Notes: generated by a model not told the origin, from the letters alone. A stretch of DNA of 64,000 bases from Cannabis sativa (GCF_029168945.1 NC_083603.1:52090406-52154405); one strand, 5' to 3'; shown: positions 23,094 through 34,127, counted from the first letter of the stretch. Made by a program: numbers and translations.

Positions 23094-23763
23094 GCCACTA
23101 CTATATTGCTTGTTCCTTAAACTTCTAAATGTGAGAACTTATCTTGTCTGTGGATAAGATTTGCTCACAGTTACTGACTTTCTTAGGTTTATTTGTTAAC
23201 ATTGGAAGAAATTATGAATGTGGAATAACAATCTAAAATAATCCACTATGTGTTAATAATCACATTAACTATATTAGAATGAATTCATACACAATAAATT
23301 AAAATTTATTGGTGATAATAGAGTGTGATTTGTTTTTCTTAATTATACAGTGAAAACTGTACATTTTAGATGAAGTTATCAGAATAAATTTTGGAAATTT
23401 CTACTGGTATAGAAGAAATTTATGAATAGTGATGAAATAGAATTACATATATAGTTTTGAGGTTTAAATGAATCATGTTTTTACCAATGAATAAACATGC
23501 TTAAATATGAAATCTTATAAAAAAAAAATTGTCTGTGGGCTAAATTTTTAATTTAATAAGATTAAATTTAGATGTAGATTATGATAGATTTACACAATTT
23601 ATGAAAAAACTTAAAGTTTAATATTTCTATCTCAATGAAAGGTATGAAACACTTATAAATGTATAGAAGAAAATATCACATACATTTTTATGTAATAAAA
23701 TCATATATATATTTAATGTATAATATATATGAACATATACGAATGAAATATATATATATATAT

Positions 23764-24914
23764 GGGTACGCTCTTAATGGGTATTACCCATGTATGAGTA
23801 TTTTATTCTTGACCATTGGATCAAATATCTAATGGTTGATATTTATAATCATTAATTAAATATTAAAAAATTAATATTTCCTATTTTGTTATTCTCTATA
23901 TTCCTAAAATAGATAAAACTATTAATAGAAATAAAAAATTTATAAATGGAATTGTTATTTAAAAAATAAAACACACTAAAAAAATTAACAAACTATTTTT
24001 TTTTAATAAAAATCATTTTAAAGATTAAAAAGAAAAAAAGTGTATGTTTATCTTTTTATAAAATTTCTTCATACTAGAATTCTAAATTGCATTACTGAAA
24101 ATAAAAAAAATAATAATTTGAAGCTTTAAACTGTAATACACATAAAATGTATAAGATTTTTTTTTAAACCTAAATTTTTTAATTTTATAATAATTAAAAA
24201 TTATTTATATGTTTTTATTTTTTTTTTAAATACTTGAGCTTACCAAATCTATAAGAACAAAACCAATGAAGAAAATTTTAACAAAAAAAAAATGAAGAAA
24301 AAAGTGTCATAAACATTATTGAATAATGGCAATTGCTAACACAAGAATTTCAGCACAAAAAATTATATTTGACCCCTAGACAAGATTATCATCTTCCAAT
24401 CCTAAAAATATAAATAATGAACAACACCTCATTAGTTATTCTAGGAGAATGATTCATAGTAATATTAAAAAAATCATTGGATGGTAATAATATTTTTCTA
24501 ACAATGATAGCCTAAGTAAGAACTAAGAAGTATTGTAGCGTTTTATTTTTAAGAATATGAATAATATTAAGACAATTGGATTCCACAATGAAGCTCCTAT
24601 TCTTCTAATAAAAAAAACACATTAATATACATGTAAATGATTTTTAGTTTTACAATAATAAATTATTAATAAACTCATAATTTCATAAAATAATAAAGTA
24701 GTAATTTTAATTAAATTTTAAAAATAATTTATAATTTTTTTTCAAATTATTAGTTGTAATTATTATTTCTAATTTTATAAAAAATAATTGTAATTTTTTT
24801 TTTAAAAAAAAAAAATAATTTTTAGAAATTTGCCATAAAAAGGTTATTAGATTATTACCTTATTAATTTTTTTTTAGTTTCCATCAATGGATATTACCCA
24901 TTAAGAAGTGTTCC
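23764..24914. mobile_element. Mutator-like MITE, 1151 bp
   Basis: Left end GGGTACGCTCTTAATGGGTA and right end TACCCATTAAGAAGTGTTCC are imperfect inverted repeats of about 28 bp. AT dinucleotide runs flank both sides, so the duplication cannot be delimited. The interior is AT-rich and non-coding. The end sequence and the TTGACCATTGGATC motif inside it relate it to the end at 17916. Confidence 0.65.
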
Positions 24915-25147
24915 ATATATATATACACCAATAATACATGTATATAACATATATATATATAAATAAATATATATATATATATGATATTATGAAATGAATA
25001 TATATATATACATAGATAAAAAGTATATATATAATCGTACTAAAGTATATATATATGAATGAAACTCAAATATATATATAAACACCGAAAAAGTATATAT
25101 ATATATAAATGAAACTCAAATAAAATCAAGACAGAGATATATAATCC

Positions 25148-25159
25148 GCTCTGATACCA
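25148..25159 (-). promoter_or_regulatory. Primer binding site for initiator tRNA-Met
   Basis: The minus strand reads TGGTATCAGAGC, intact although the coding region is not. Confidence 0.9.
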
Positions 25160-25161
25160 AC

Positions 25162-25679
25162 TGTTAGACAATTTATATGTATAAACTGAAGTATATGTAT
25201 GTGTATATAAAATGCGGAATTAAACAAATATATACACTATATAACTTAAGGATCGAAATACCTCCAGCCATTGATTCTTGAGCTTCAAACCCACATAAGC
25301 TTTGATCTGCAAAGGAAATTGACTACTATGGGTAATCGGGCTTCCTCGCTCTCTCAACTCTCTTTAGATGGAATTTGCTGTTATGAACAGAATGAGTGAG
25401 AAGCTCGGGGACCGAGACCCTATATTTATAGGTGAGATACTCCATCAGTATCTACGCCACATTAGTTGTCAGAATATTTTGACAATTAATTCAGGAAATC
25501 AAATCAGGTAATGAATATAGAAATCTAACCATATATAGAATATTACATAATTGATTTTGTCAAGATTCAATGAATATAAAATATTCATTTATCAGAAAAT
25601 CATTTATTTATTTATTTCCTTAAATAGAAATTTATTTCTTTAAATAGAAATATATTTCCTTAAATAAAATATTCTTATA
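25162..25679 (-). repeat. 5' LTR of the defective Copia
   Basis: 518 bp direct repeat of 18018-18533. It is separated by two bases from the primer site at 25148-25159. Confidence 0.88.
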
Positions 25680-26047
25680 GTATACTCTTACGATAGGATT
25701 GTTTACATACAATTAAAACTTTATTCATATTATAATAATATATTTATTTTAAAACATAAAATAATATGAATAAATTAAAAAATTTATTTATTTTTAATTT
25801 AAATTATTATTATTCTTTAAAAAGTTAATTTAAATTATTTTTATATAAGTATTTATTTTTTTTAAAAAAAATTAGTTACGATGTTTGTTATCAATTTTTT
25901 ATACTAATAATTAACTATAATAAAATTAATTACTTAAGTATTTTCGCTACCAATTTTTTTACATACATAATTCTACCATAATTATCTTTTATATTAATTT
26001 TTTTTAATATTTTTATAAAATTATGTATTAATATTTCAATTTGAAAT

Positions 26048-26290
26048 ATTTTATTATTTTTTATCAAGAAAGATAACTTCTATTAATTAAACCGAGCCAA
26101 TTACATCCACAAAGAGATTCCTCTTCGAAAAGATAAACTTACAAGTCTTTTATATTTTTAAAAACAATTCTTTCTATGCTACCATCTATACAACTCGGAC
26201 TAATAATACATTTTATTCTCATTATACACAAATTTCTGTTTAGCCAAATGTCATAAATTGCACCTACTAACACATCCCGAGTATTAAGAG
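26048..26290 (-). pseudogene. 5'-truncated LINE ORF2 3'-end fragment
   Basis: On the minus strand a short frame reads GAIYDIWLNRNLCIMRIKC, followed by a Ser/Ile-rich tail and LIN, then stop and TTTCTTGATAAAAAAT. This matches the C-terminal region after the zinc-binding domain of plant L1 ORF2 (the IW-RN motif) with its short 3' UTR and A-rich tail. Only about 240 bp remains. Confidence 0.5.
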
Positions 26291-27759
26291 ATAAAAAAAA
26301 TTAAGGTTTTTTTTTTTTTTTTTAAATAATAGGGTGTAATTATCATTTTATATGGTGCAAATATAACTCCCCAAACTTAAAGTATGGTATTTTAATTTTT
26401 TTTTACAAAATTATGGCATAAAAAACACATAATAATATAAACAAAACAAAGAGAAATTACATTAATTGTATACCCAATTTACTTTTATTTGTTTTAATTT
26501 TTATATATTTATTTTCATATTCTTTAAGATATACCTATTTTTACAAATAATGTCCCCATTATACCCCCTTAAGTTAATGTAAATTATGTGCTAGACTTAA
26601 GTGGAGGGTGAGGGTGTATTGAGCAGCTCACTCACAAAAGTGAGTATAATTTAATAAAATATAGTATAAGGGTATTTTTGATTAATGGATACAAAAAAGA
26701 GGTATTCCCCAACTTATTTTCAAAACAAAAAGTCCATACACCATTAGCATTATTTAATTATGCCATAAAAAAGTAAACCCTTAAATTTTTTTTTCCATAA
26801 TTCATGTTATTTTTTACTATAAAATAGGGTGTCAAGTGAAAATTTCTCCATATTTTATGTTAAGTGAGCTATATATTTTCACTTTGCATCTCCATATTGG
26901 TAACTTTTGGGTTTATAAAAATTTTATTTTATGTTGAAAAATATTAAATAAACTGAGTAATCTAAAAAAATATCACTACTCAAATCAAATAAAAGGAAAA
27001 ACTAAATTCATTTCAATTATGTGCTAAACTACTAAATATTCTAATATAATCACTACTAAGTACTAAATATTATTGAAAATTTAAGTAGTACATTTCTTAA
27101 ATATGTGTTATGATAAATTTTCTTATCTATTTTGATATCTAAAAAAAATTTAGTCAATTTTTTTTTTTTTTGTAATCATGCACGTTGTAGCTATTTAAAA
27201 TTACTTGTAATTTTTTAAAAAAATTTGAATAATTTACAATGCCGCAAATAAAGTTTAAACAATTACTTGTCACACGCATAAGAAAAACAGTCGTGTATTC
27301 AACAAAATATTTAAATCTTATTTTTGGCATTGTAAACTATTCAGAATATTTTAAAATTTTACAGGTGGTTCTAAACAACTATGATGTACACAATCTTAAA
27401 AAAAATTGGACTAAAATATTCTCTTAAATGCTACAACAGGTAAGAGTCTACCTATATAGTCTTTTAAGGGCTTTAAACATACCCAATATTATTTATTTAT
27501 TGTTTTGATTAAAAATCTTATTATTTTTTTTATTTTTGATATAATAATAAAAATATATTAAAATAAATATAGTATATTAGTTATTAACATGATCAGAATA
27601 TCAGTTAAGCTAAATTTTACTTGAAGAAGGGTCATGTGAACCCCAGTAATTACATTTTATATACATAAACGTATTTTATCATAATGTAAAATATTAATAA
27701 GAAAATAATAGAAAATGTTGCAATAATCTCCTACACCTATGTAAGCAAATACTATATAC

Positions 27760-27837
27760 ATTCTCTTTTCTTTTAATTTTAATTGGTTAAATTTTCTTCC
27801 CTATAATATAGGGTAAAAATAGTAGGACCTACCATAT
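27760..27837. mobile_element. Possible right end of the MITE begun at 17916
   Basis: Reverse-complemented, it reads GGGTAATTATATGGTAGGTCC and then a TAGGGAA...ACCAATTAAA arrangement, parallel to the 17916 end (GGGCAAGACTATGTTAGGAC...TAGGGAA...GACCATTAA). Both ends border TA runs. If real, the unit is about 2.25 kb without the Copia. The match is imperfect. Confidence 0.3.
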
Positions 27838-27840
27838 AAT

Positions 27841-27873
<33 letters not shown>

Positions 27874-28648
27874 ATGGCAAATCTCTCGCAAGACAACACT
27901 CACGTACTGATAACTTTATAGTCAATCCTTTATTATAATATAAGTGAGTTTGGCTCTTCTTCTTGAAGCTTCCTACAGGCTTTGCTCTGGTTTTGCTCCA
28001 ATATTGACTTGTGGTGTCCGATTCCTTCATTTCCAGGTTTGTGTATTCTTAGTTTTCCTCTTGTCGTCCTACTCTGGTTTTCTCTCTGTTTTGCATTTAT
28101 TGTTTCTTTCTGTTTCCTCCCCTTTGTTTCTCCTGGTTTCCCTCGCTTTTCTCTTTCTCCGATTTTGATTTGGTTCTGATCACCCTCATTAATTTTCTTG
28201 GATTTGTTCCCCTTAATACGTCACCCTAATCATTATGCATTTTCCCCTAATTTCTCGAGCATCCTCACTGTTCAATGCCATCTCTCTCTCACATTTGCAT
28301 TTAATTCTGGCGGCTCCTTCTAATCAGCATTTAATATCACTGCCTAATATTTTCCCTCTTCGATTTTTGAATCGTTTTTATATTTCTAAACCAACCGTCA
28401 TCCTGCTTCTCTTCCTCTCTAAACCAAAGATCATCATTACTCTCCAGCGTCGATTCCAGACCGCCTTCCCCAGCTGTGAAGTGATGGTTCAGACGCCCAT
28501 CGACTCTTCGAGGCGACTCTTCTTCTCCAGGTACTACTCTCTCTTGCTTCTCTCCATATTTGCTTATTTATATGCCCTTTCCATTTCTGCTTGCACACCA
28601 GTTTCAATCCCTGCTGAAAACCCACTCACTCTTACCTACCACATCGTT

Positions 28649-29978
28649 ATGGCTTCTTCTTCCACCAACCCAAACTCCATTACCGCTCTTGATGACGAGG
28701 ACAGCCTCGTTCATGACTTTGATCACATCTCTATCCACTCCTCCACTGATACTGATGCTTTCTGCCTGATTTTCAAGCTCTTATCTCCCAAACCTGCTAA
28801 ACCGTCATGGATTGAAAAAGCCATGACCGAAGCTTGGACTCTCCGCTTTCCCTGTCAAATTTCTGAGTATCACTCTGGGCTCTTTCTTGCTTCTTTCCAA
28901 TGTGATGGAGATAGGCGCCGTGTGCTTGAAGAGCAGCCATGGCATTTTGACAAGTTCTTGATGGTTTTCACCCATCCGGATGTCTCACCAACTCCGACTC
29001 CTGACTCTGTTAGATACACCCCTTTTTGGGTTCAAATCCATCGAATCCCGTTTGGTCGTAAAAGTCCCCAACTCGCTCAGTTTATCGCTGATGAAATTGG
29101 TGATCTCCTGGAAATCTTCCCTCTTTCCTTAGTGGAAAACTTTGGACCTTATTTGCGAATTCGTGTTCTGTTTGATATCACTAAGCCTCTCCGTAGAGGG
29201 ATGACCATTCGGTTCAGAGGCATCTCTGAGCCACGATGGGTTAGTTTCAAGTATGAAGGCCTTCCCAATTTCTGTTATTTCTGTGGTTTGCTCGACCATA
29301 CTTACAACAAATGCTCCAAATATCTTCTCCGTTGTGACAATTTCCCAAACCCCCCCCCCCCTCTTAGAATACAAAGATACCCTTCGTGCCACCCCATCAT
29401 CCCCACACAAGAAAAATCCTTTCCAACTCTCCAATTCGACACCTTTTGAGGAATTTTTTCCTCGGCTTCACCCTACTCCAGACGCACAAGATCTGCAACA
29501 AGCTGTTGACCAATTCCTTCACGTTGATTCTCCTCATTCTAGCCCCAATCCTCGGATTTCAACTCACTCTGCCCAGTTTGTTTCATCCTCAACCACTGAT
29601 CCACCACCTAACACTGCTACCACCCATGCTACACCATTGTTCCCTGTCAGACCTTCCGCCCCCATCATTACTGACTCTATCTCTGTCTCAACCAATATTG
29701 ACAAAAGCAAAGGTAAAGCTCCTATGATCGTTCCCACTACCCGAACCTCTCGAAAGGATTCTGGCCTTGTTATCAATGATTCTTGCCCTCCTTGCAATGC
29801 TACTATCCCCTCTGTTGTCAGGCCTACTTTCTCGCGTCAGAATGCACATATTGGAGGCTCTATGCGCTCCATGCTCAAGCGTGCAAGAGCCACTGCCTTG
29901 GAGGATGCTGTTGTTCCTTCAATGTCCGAAGATGAACCATCGGCGGGTGCTGCTACGCGGCCCCGCCGAGAACAATGA
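28649..29978 (+). CDS. LINE-1 ORF1 protein (DUF4283 and zinc knuckle), shifted at a C run
   Basis: RNA-binding, Gag-like ORF1 of a plant L1. I chose the ATG at 28649 (MASSSTNPN) because the second LINE starts its ORF1 with MASSSSPM. The frame is open back to an ATG at 28235, but those 138 codons show no conserved features. DUF4283-like region about residues 28-165 of this start (PSWIEKAMTEAW... LEEQPWHFDKFLMVF), then a zinc knuckle CYFCGLLDHTYNKC about residues 209-222. At a 12-C run (29350-29361) the frame runs to a stop at 29449. The real C-terminal part continues in the +1 frame to TGA 29976-29978. So one base is extra or two are lost, a sequencing slip is present, or the ribosome shifts there. 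The stop overlaps the ORF2 ATG. Confidence 0.8.
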
Positions 29979-32900
29979 GTCTCTGCAGTTGGAATGCTCG
30001 AGGTTTGGGGAGCCCTCGAGCATTCCGTAATCTCTCCCTGCTGGTCAAGCAGCATCAGCCTGTGATGTTGTTTGTTATGGAGACAAAATTGCCCGCTGGA
30101 CGTGGAACTGACCTCAAACACAAGCTTCGTTTTGATAGTGTTTTAGAGGTGCCTAGGCAGGGGGTTGGGGGAGGGATTTTACTCTTTTGGCAAGACTGTA
30201 TTGATGTTAATGTAATATCTTACTCCCTTAATCATGTAGACTGTATTATAAATAATTTTAATGGAAAAACTTGGCACTTTTCTGGCTACTATGGTTCTCC
30301 CTATGTTAATCTTAAATCTGTTACTTGGACTTTACTCAATCGTTTATTTGATACTGCTCCTCTTTTGCCGTGGTTAGTTATAGATGATTTTAATGATTAT
30401 CTCTCCCTAAATGATAGGAATTCTGCTCATAATCCCCCTACTCATGTTATGCATTCTTTCCATGATTTTTTGAATAATCGTAATCATATTCCCATGCCTC
30501 ATGTTGGGCCTAAATTTACTTGGAAACATGGTTCTATCCTCGAACGTCTGGATTGGTGTACCTCAAATCAACTCTGGCGTGATCTTTTTCCTCATGCTAC
30601 TCTCTTTCATCTGGGGTTTTATGGTTCGGATCATAGAGTTTTAAAGATTATGCTCCAAGACCCTCATTTTGCTACTCAAAGATCCAATCGTTTTCATTTT
30701 GAAAATCATTGGCTGAAAGATCCCTCTTTTTCAAATCTTCTTACCTCCTCCTGGACTTTCTCTGGGACTTCTGTTTCATCTCCCTTGAAGCTCTTTCTAG
30801 ACAAACAATCTAACTGCGTCGCCACTATTAGGAATTGGAGTAAATCTCAGCACCCTATTAAGCTCCAAATCTCTCAGACTCAAGCCGAGCTTGATTCCCA
30901 GTTGAATGCCACCTCCCACTCCCCCAATTCTCTCTCCCTCATAGCTTCCCTTCAATCCAGACTGGATGGCCTTCTCCTGAAGGACGAAATATACTGGAAA
31001 CAGCGTTCCAGGATTGATTGGCTGCGTGCTGGAGACAAAAACACAAAATTTTTTCACCACCGTGCCTCCACCAGGAAGAAGAACAACTTTATCCGCCTCA
31101 TTACCCTTCCTGATGGATCTATATCTCATGATACAGCCACTATAACGACCCAATTTCTTCATTTTTTCAACTCTCTTTTCACCTCCCAAGGAGTTTGTGC
31201 AGAGGCTGTCAATACTCTTCTCCAAGGGATTCCCAATAGGCTCTCCACTCATCAAGCTGATTTTCTTGTTGAGCCTTATACAGAAATGGAAGTCAAAAAC
31301 GCATTATTTAGCCTCTCTGTAGACAAAGCTCCGGGACCAGATGGACTCAAGTCACTCTTTTACAAACGTAACTGGTCCACTATTGGCACTGATTTCACAA
31401 AGGCCATGCTTCATATTCTTAATCATCAGGGGGATATCTCTTCCATCAATCAAACCATCATTGTCCTCATCCCTAAAAAGAAGAATCCTAAGAATGTCCG
31501 TGATTTTCGTCCGATTAGTCTTTGCAACACTTTCTATAAATGTCTTTCCAAAATTATTGCGAATCGGCTAAAACTTGTGCTTCACTCCATTATCAGTATC
31601 AATCAAAGTGCTTTTCTCAAAGGCCGCCAAATCACTGACAATATTCTCCTTGCAAACGAAATTATTCACGCCATTCATTCTAGGAGATCTGGGAAGGTTG
31701 GTTGGGCTGCTATTAAGCTTGATATGGAAAAGGCTTTCGACAGAGTGGAATGGTCTTTTCTAAATCATTTGCTCAATCATGTTGGCTTCCCGCACCAGTT
31801 TTCTTCCCTGATAATGCGTTGTCTTTCAACGGTTCAATTTCGTCTTTCCATTAATGGCTCTCTCACTGACCCGTTTCCTTCAACGCGTGGTATCAGGCAA
31901 GGGGATCCCCTCTCTCCCTATCTTTTCCTTCTTATTGCCGAGGGTCTCTCTGCAGCAATTCGGTTACAAGAAACTCAGGATCAATTTTCTGGTATTCGGA
32001 TTTGCAGGGGAGCCCCCCCTTTGTCTCATCTCCTGTTTGCTGATGATAGCATGGTCTTTTCTCCTGTCCATCCTCAAGCTAGTACTTCCCTCAATAGTAT
32101 TCTTGATCTTTACCATAAAGCTACTGGCCAATTGGTGAATAGAGAGAAATCCTCCATTCTCTTCTCCCCCAACACCACTGCTCAGGCCCAAGACCAATTT
32201 CGTCAAGATCTTCATCTTATGGGAGAAGGTTTCATTAGCAAGTACCTTGGTGCTCCCCATTGTGTTGGCAGGGTTTCCAATTCAATGTTTCACTACCTGC
32301 TTCAAAAAGTTTCTTCAAAGTTTAACTCTTGGAACGAAAAATTCTTCTCTAAAGCTGGTAAAGAGACTCTTATTAAAGCGGTGGTCCAAGCTATCCCCTC
32401 TTTTGCAATGTCAAGTTTCAAAATTCCCAAATCGATTTGTTCTAAAATCCAAAGCTTGATTGCTAAATTCTGGTGGGGTTCCCAAGGCACTAAAAAAATA
32501 CACTGGAAAAACTGGGACTCTATTTCTGTGTCAAAATTCTTTGGGGGCTTGGGCTTTCGAATTCTTTCTTCTCATAATCAAGCTCTCTTAGCTAAGCAGG
32601 CTTGGCGTATTTGGAATGATAGGTCTTCCCTTCTTCATTCTGTCCTTAAAGCTAGATACTTCAAACATTCTGATTTCCTACATGCCCCTCCTGGTCACAA
32701 CTCCTCTTTCACCTGGAGAAGTATCCTTTGGGGGCGCCATCTGCTTCAAAAAGGGTTGGTTTGGAAAATCGGTACTGGAACTAATATTCCCTTATCTGCT
32801 CCTAATTGGATTCCAAACATTCAGAGTCCTACACTCTTGCACTCTATCCATCAGTCCCAAGCTTTTGTCTCTTTCTTCTTAAATGATGACTCAACTTGGA

Positions 32901-34027
32901 ATACCCGAAAGCTTAATCACTATTTTCCTTCTTACCAAGTTGATCGTATCCTCACAACCCCAATTGATCCTCAATCTTCAGATTCGCTTATTTGGGGATT
33001 TCACTCCTCAGGCATTTTAACAGTTAAATCTGCTTACCATCTTGCCTGCACCCTTGATTCTGTTCAGGTTCCTTCCTCCTCAAATCCTAATCCATACCTT
33101 CATTGGTGGAAATCCCTTTGGTCTCTCCCTATACCCTCCAAGATTAAACATTTTATTTGGAGAGCTTTCCATCACATATTGCCTTGTTCTCTCAATCTCT
33201 TTCTTAAAAGGAGTCTCCCTAATCCATCTTGCTCAAGCTGTGGTTATGATAAGGAATCTGTCTCTCATGCTCTTATTGGTTGCCCACGAGCAAAGTCTAT
33301 TTGGAAAGCTTCATCTTTTAAACAGTTTTATTTGTCTTATTACAGAAGTGACATCAAGGATTTTCTTCTTCAGGCTTTTCAAATGTTAAATAAACAGGAG
33401 TTTCAAATCTTTATTACTTTCATTTGGCAGATTTGGAATACACGAAACTCTATTCTATTCAAGAAGAATCATACTACTAACAATGTGGAAGAATTTGTTG
33501 TGAATTATTTGCAGGAATACAAAGATGCACAACATTCCCAACAACATGATAGTCAGCCATCTGAAGATTCAAACATCCCTCAGTCGTCTCATCAGCTTAG
33601 GCCTCCTTCCTTGTCTCCTGAAACTCCTGCTCTTTTTGTAGATGCAGCCACTGACCATCTTAAAAGCTTAACTGGTGCTGGTTTTGTCTTCAAACGGGGA
33701 CATCAAACTGTGTTGGCTTCTAATTTCAGCAGGCTGCCTGGTGTTGTCTCGCCCATTTTCTCAGAAGGCCAAGCTCTCTTACAAAGTCTGAATTGGTGCA
33801 TTGATTCCCAGTTCACACCTCAAGTTGTTTTTTCAGACTGCCTAAACTTAGTCTCAAAAGTAAATGGAGATTGGCAGGACAACTCCGCTCTTTCTGGTTT
33901 AGTTTCGCGCATTCGGTTGCTCTTCTCGAACTTCCCTGGTGCTTCTTTGCAGTTCATCCCTCGGCAGTTTAATATGGAAGCTCATAACTGTGCCCGTGAA
34001 GCTCTCAGGTTCAGAGAAATGAGCTAG
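29975..34027 (+). CDS. LINE-1 ORF2 protein: endonuclease, reverse transcriptase, RNase H (1350 aa)
   Basis: One open frame. Apurinic-type endonuclease about 1-225: SWNARGLG, ETK (Glu about 36), DDFN (Asp about 138, where the usual GDFN has Asp instead of Gly), LDW for the usual LDR, SDH (His about 220). Reverse transcriptase about 450-760: PGPDG, FRPISLCN, QSAFLKGRQI, KLDMEKAFDRVEW, RQGDPLSPYLF, and the catalytic FADD about 688. A zinc-binding domain follows (CSSCGYDKESVSHALIGC) about 1090-1135. C-terminal RNase H of the plant type about 1212-1345: FVDAATD, SEGQAL, FSDCLNLV, EAHNCAREAL. It nicks target DNA and reverse-transcribes its own RNA. It begins inside the ORF1 stop codon (ATGA), suggesting stop-restart translation. 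Confidence 0.93.
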   Translation: MSLCSWNARGLGSPRAFRNLSLLVKQHQPVMLFVMETKLPAGRGTDLKHKLRFDSVLEVPRQGVGGGILLFWQDCIDVNVISYSLNHVDCIINNFNGKTWHFSGYYGSPYVNLKSVTWTLLNRLFDTAPLLPWLVIDDFNDYLSLNDRNSAHNPPTHVMHSFHDFLNNRNHIPMPHVGPKFTWKHGSILERLDWCTSNQLWRDLFPHATLFHLGFYGSDHRVLKIMLQDPHFATQRSNRFHFENHWLKDPSFSNLLTSSWTFSGTSVSSPLKLFLDKQSNCVATIRNWSKSQHPIKLQISQTQAELDSQLNATSHSPNSLSLIASLQSRLDGLLLKDEIYWKQRSRIDWLRAGDKNTKFFHHRASTRKKNNFIRLITLPDGSISHDTATITTQFLHFFNSLFTSQGVCAEAVNTLLQGIPNRLSTHQADFLVEPYTEMEVKNALFSLSVDKAPGPDGLKSLFYKRNWSTIGTDFTKAMLHILNHQGDISSINQTIIVLIPKKKNPKNVRDFRPISLCNTFYKCLSKIIANRLKLVLHSIISINQSAFLKGRQITDNILLANEIIHAIHSRRSGKVGWAAIKLDMEKAFDRVEWSFLNHLLNHVGFPHQFSSLIMRCLSTVQFRLSINGSLTDPFPSTRGIRQGDPLSPYLFLLIAEGLSAAIRLQETQDQFSGIRICRGAPPLSHLLFADDSMVFSPVHPQASTSLNSILDLYHKATGQLVNREKSSILFSPNTTAQAQDQFRQDLHLMGEGFISKYLGAPHCVGRVSNSMFHYLLQKVSSKFNSWNEKFFSKAGKETLIKAVVQAIPSFAMSSFKIPKSICSKIQSLIAKFWWGSQGTKKIHWKNWDSISVSKFFGGLGFRILSSHNQALLAKQAWRIWNDRSSLLHSVLKARYFKHSDFLHAPPGHNSSFTWRSILWGRHLLQKGLVWKIGTGTNIPLSAPNWIPNIQSPTLLHSIHQSQAFVSFFLNDDSTWNTRKLNHYFPSYQVDRILTTPIDPQSSDSLIWGFHSSGILTVKSAYHLACTLDSVQVPSSSNPNPYLHWWKSLWSLPIPSKIKHFIWRAFHHILPCSLNLFLKRSLPNPSCSSCGYDKESVSHALIGCPRAKSIWKASSFKQFYLSYYRSDIKDFLLQAFQMLNKQEFQIFITFIWQIWNTRNSILFKKNHTTNNVEEFVVNYLQEYKDAQHSQQHDSQPSEDSNIPQSSHQLRPPSLSPETPALFVDAATDHLKSLTGAGFVFKRGHQTVLASNFSRLPGVVSPIFSEGQALLQSLNWCIDSQFTPQVVFSDCLNLVSKVNGDWQDNSALSGLVSRIRLLFSNFPGASLQFIPRQFNMEAHNCAREALRFREMS

Positions 34028-34127
34028 AGGAAGTCCTTCTTCTTCCTCTTTGGCTGCTTGCTACTGCAGTTGTTTTTCCTCTTTTGCAGCCTCTTTTCTA
34101 AAAAAAATATATATATATATATATATA

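Larger units (their letters stand above)
18018..25679 (-). mobile_element. Defective Ty1/Copia element with young LTRs, nested insertions
   Basis: LTRs at 18018-18533 and 25162-25679, flanked by duplication GTATA (18013-18017, 25680-25684). The minus strand shows primer site TGGTATCAGAGC next to the right LTR and purine tract AAGTGGGAGAA before the left one. By eye the LTRs differ at about 8 substitutions plus a 2-base indel (near 98.4% identity), yet the interior has no open gag-pol. Only scattered integrase-like remnants survive. Two later insertions sit inside: a solo LTR (21629-23093) and a MITE (23764-24914). LTR ends on the minus strand are TA...CA, not TG...CA. Confidence 0.88.
25685..27872. 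other. AT-rich intergenic sequence with a LINE remnant
   Basis: Apart from the LINE fragment near 26048-26290 and the possible MITE end at 27760-27837, nothing is recognisable. Poly-A/T runs and an AT microsatellite (about 27846-27873) close the segment. Confidence 0.6.
27873..34107 (+). mobile_element. L1-type LINE, nearly full length (LINE-1 of this window)
   Basis: Order: pyrimidine-rich leader, ORF1 with zinc knuckle, ORF2 with endonuclease, reverse transcriptase and RNase H, short 3' UTR and an A-run at 34100-34107. AT microsatellites lie at both ends (27846-27873 and 34108-34127), so the target duplication is probably within (AT)n and the exact ends are uncertain. Apart from one frame shift in ORF1 it looks intact. 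Confidence 0.85.

Noticed and set aside
28235..28648. N-terminal extension of LINE-1 ORF1 by 138 codons
   Set aside because: Open but hydrophobic and unconserved. LINE-2 ORF1 begins MASSS at the matching place, so the later ATG was preferred.
31000..33400. Many short frames inside LINE-1 ORF2
   Set aside because: Shadow frames of the 1350-codon ORF2.
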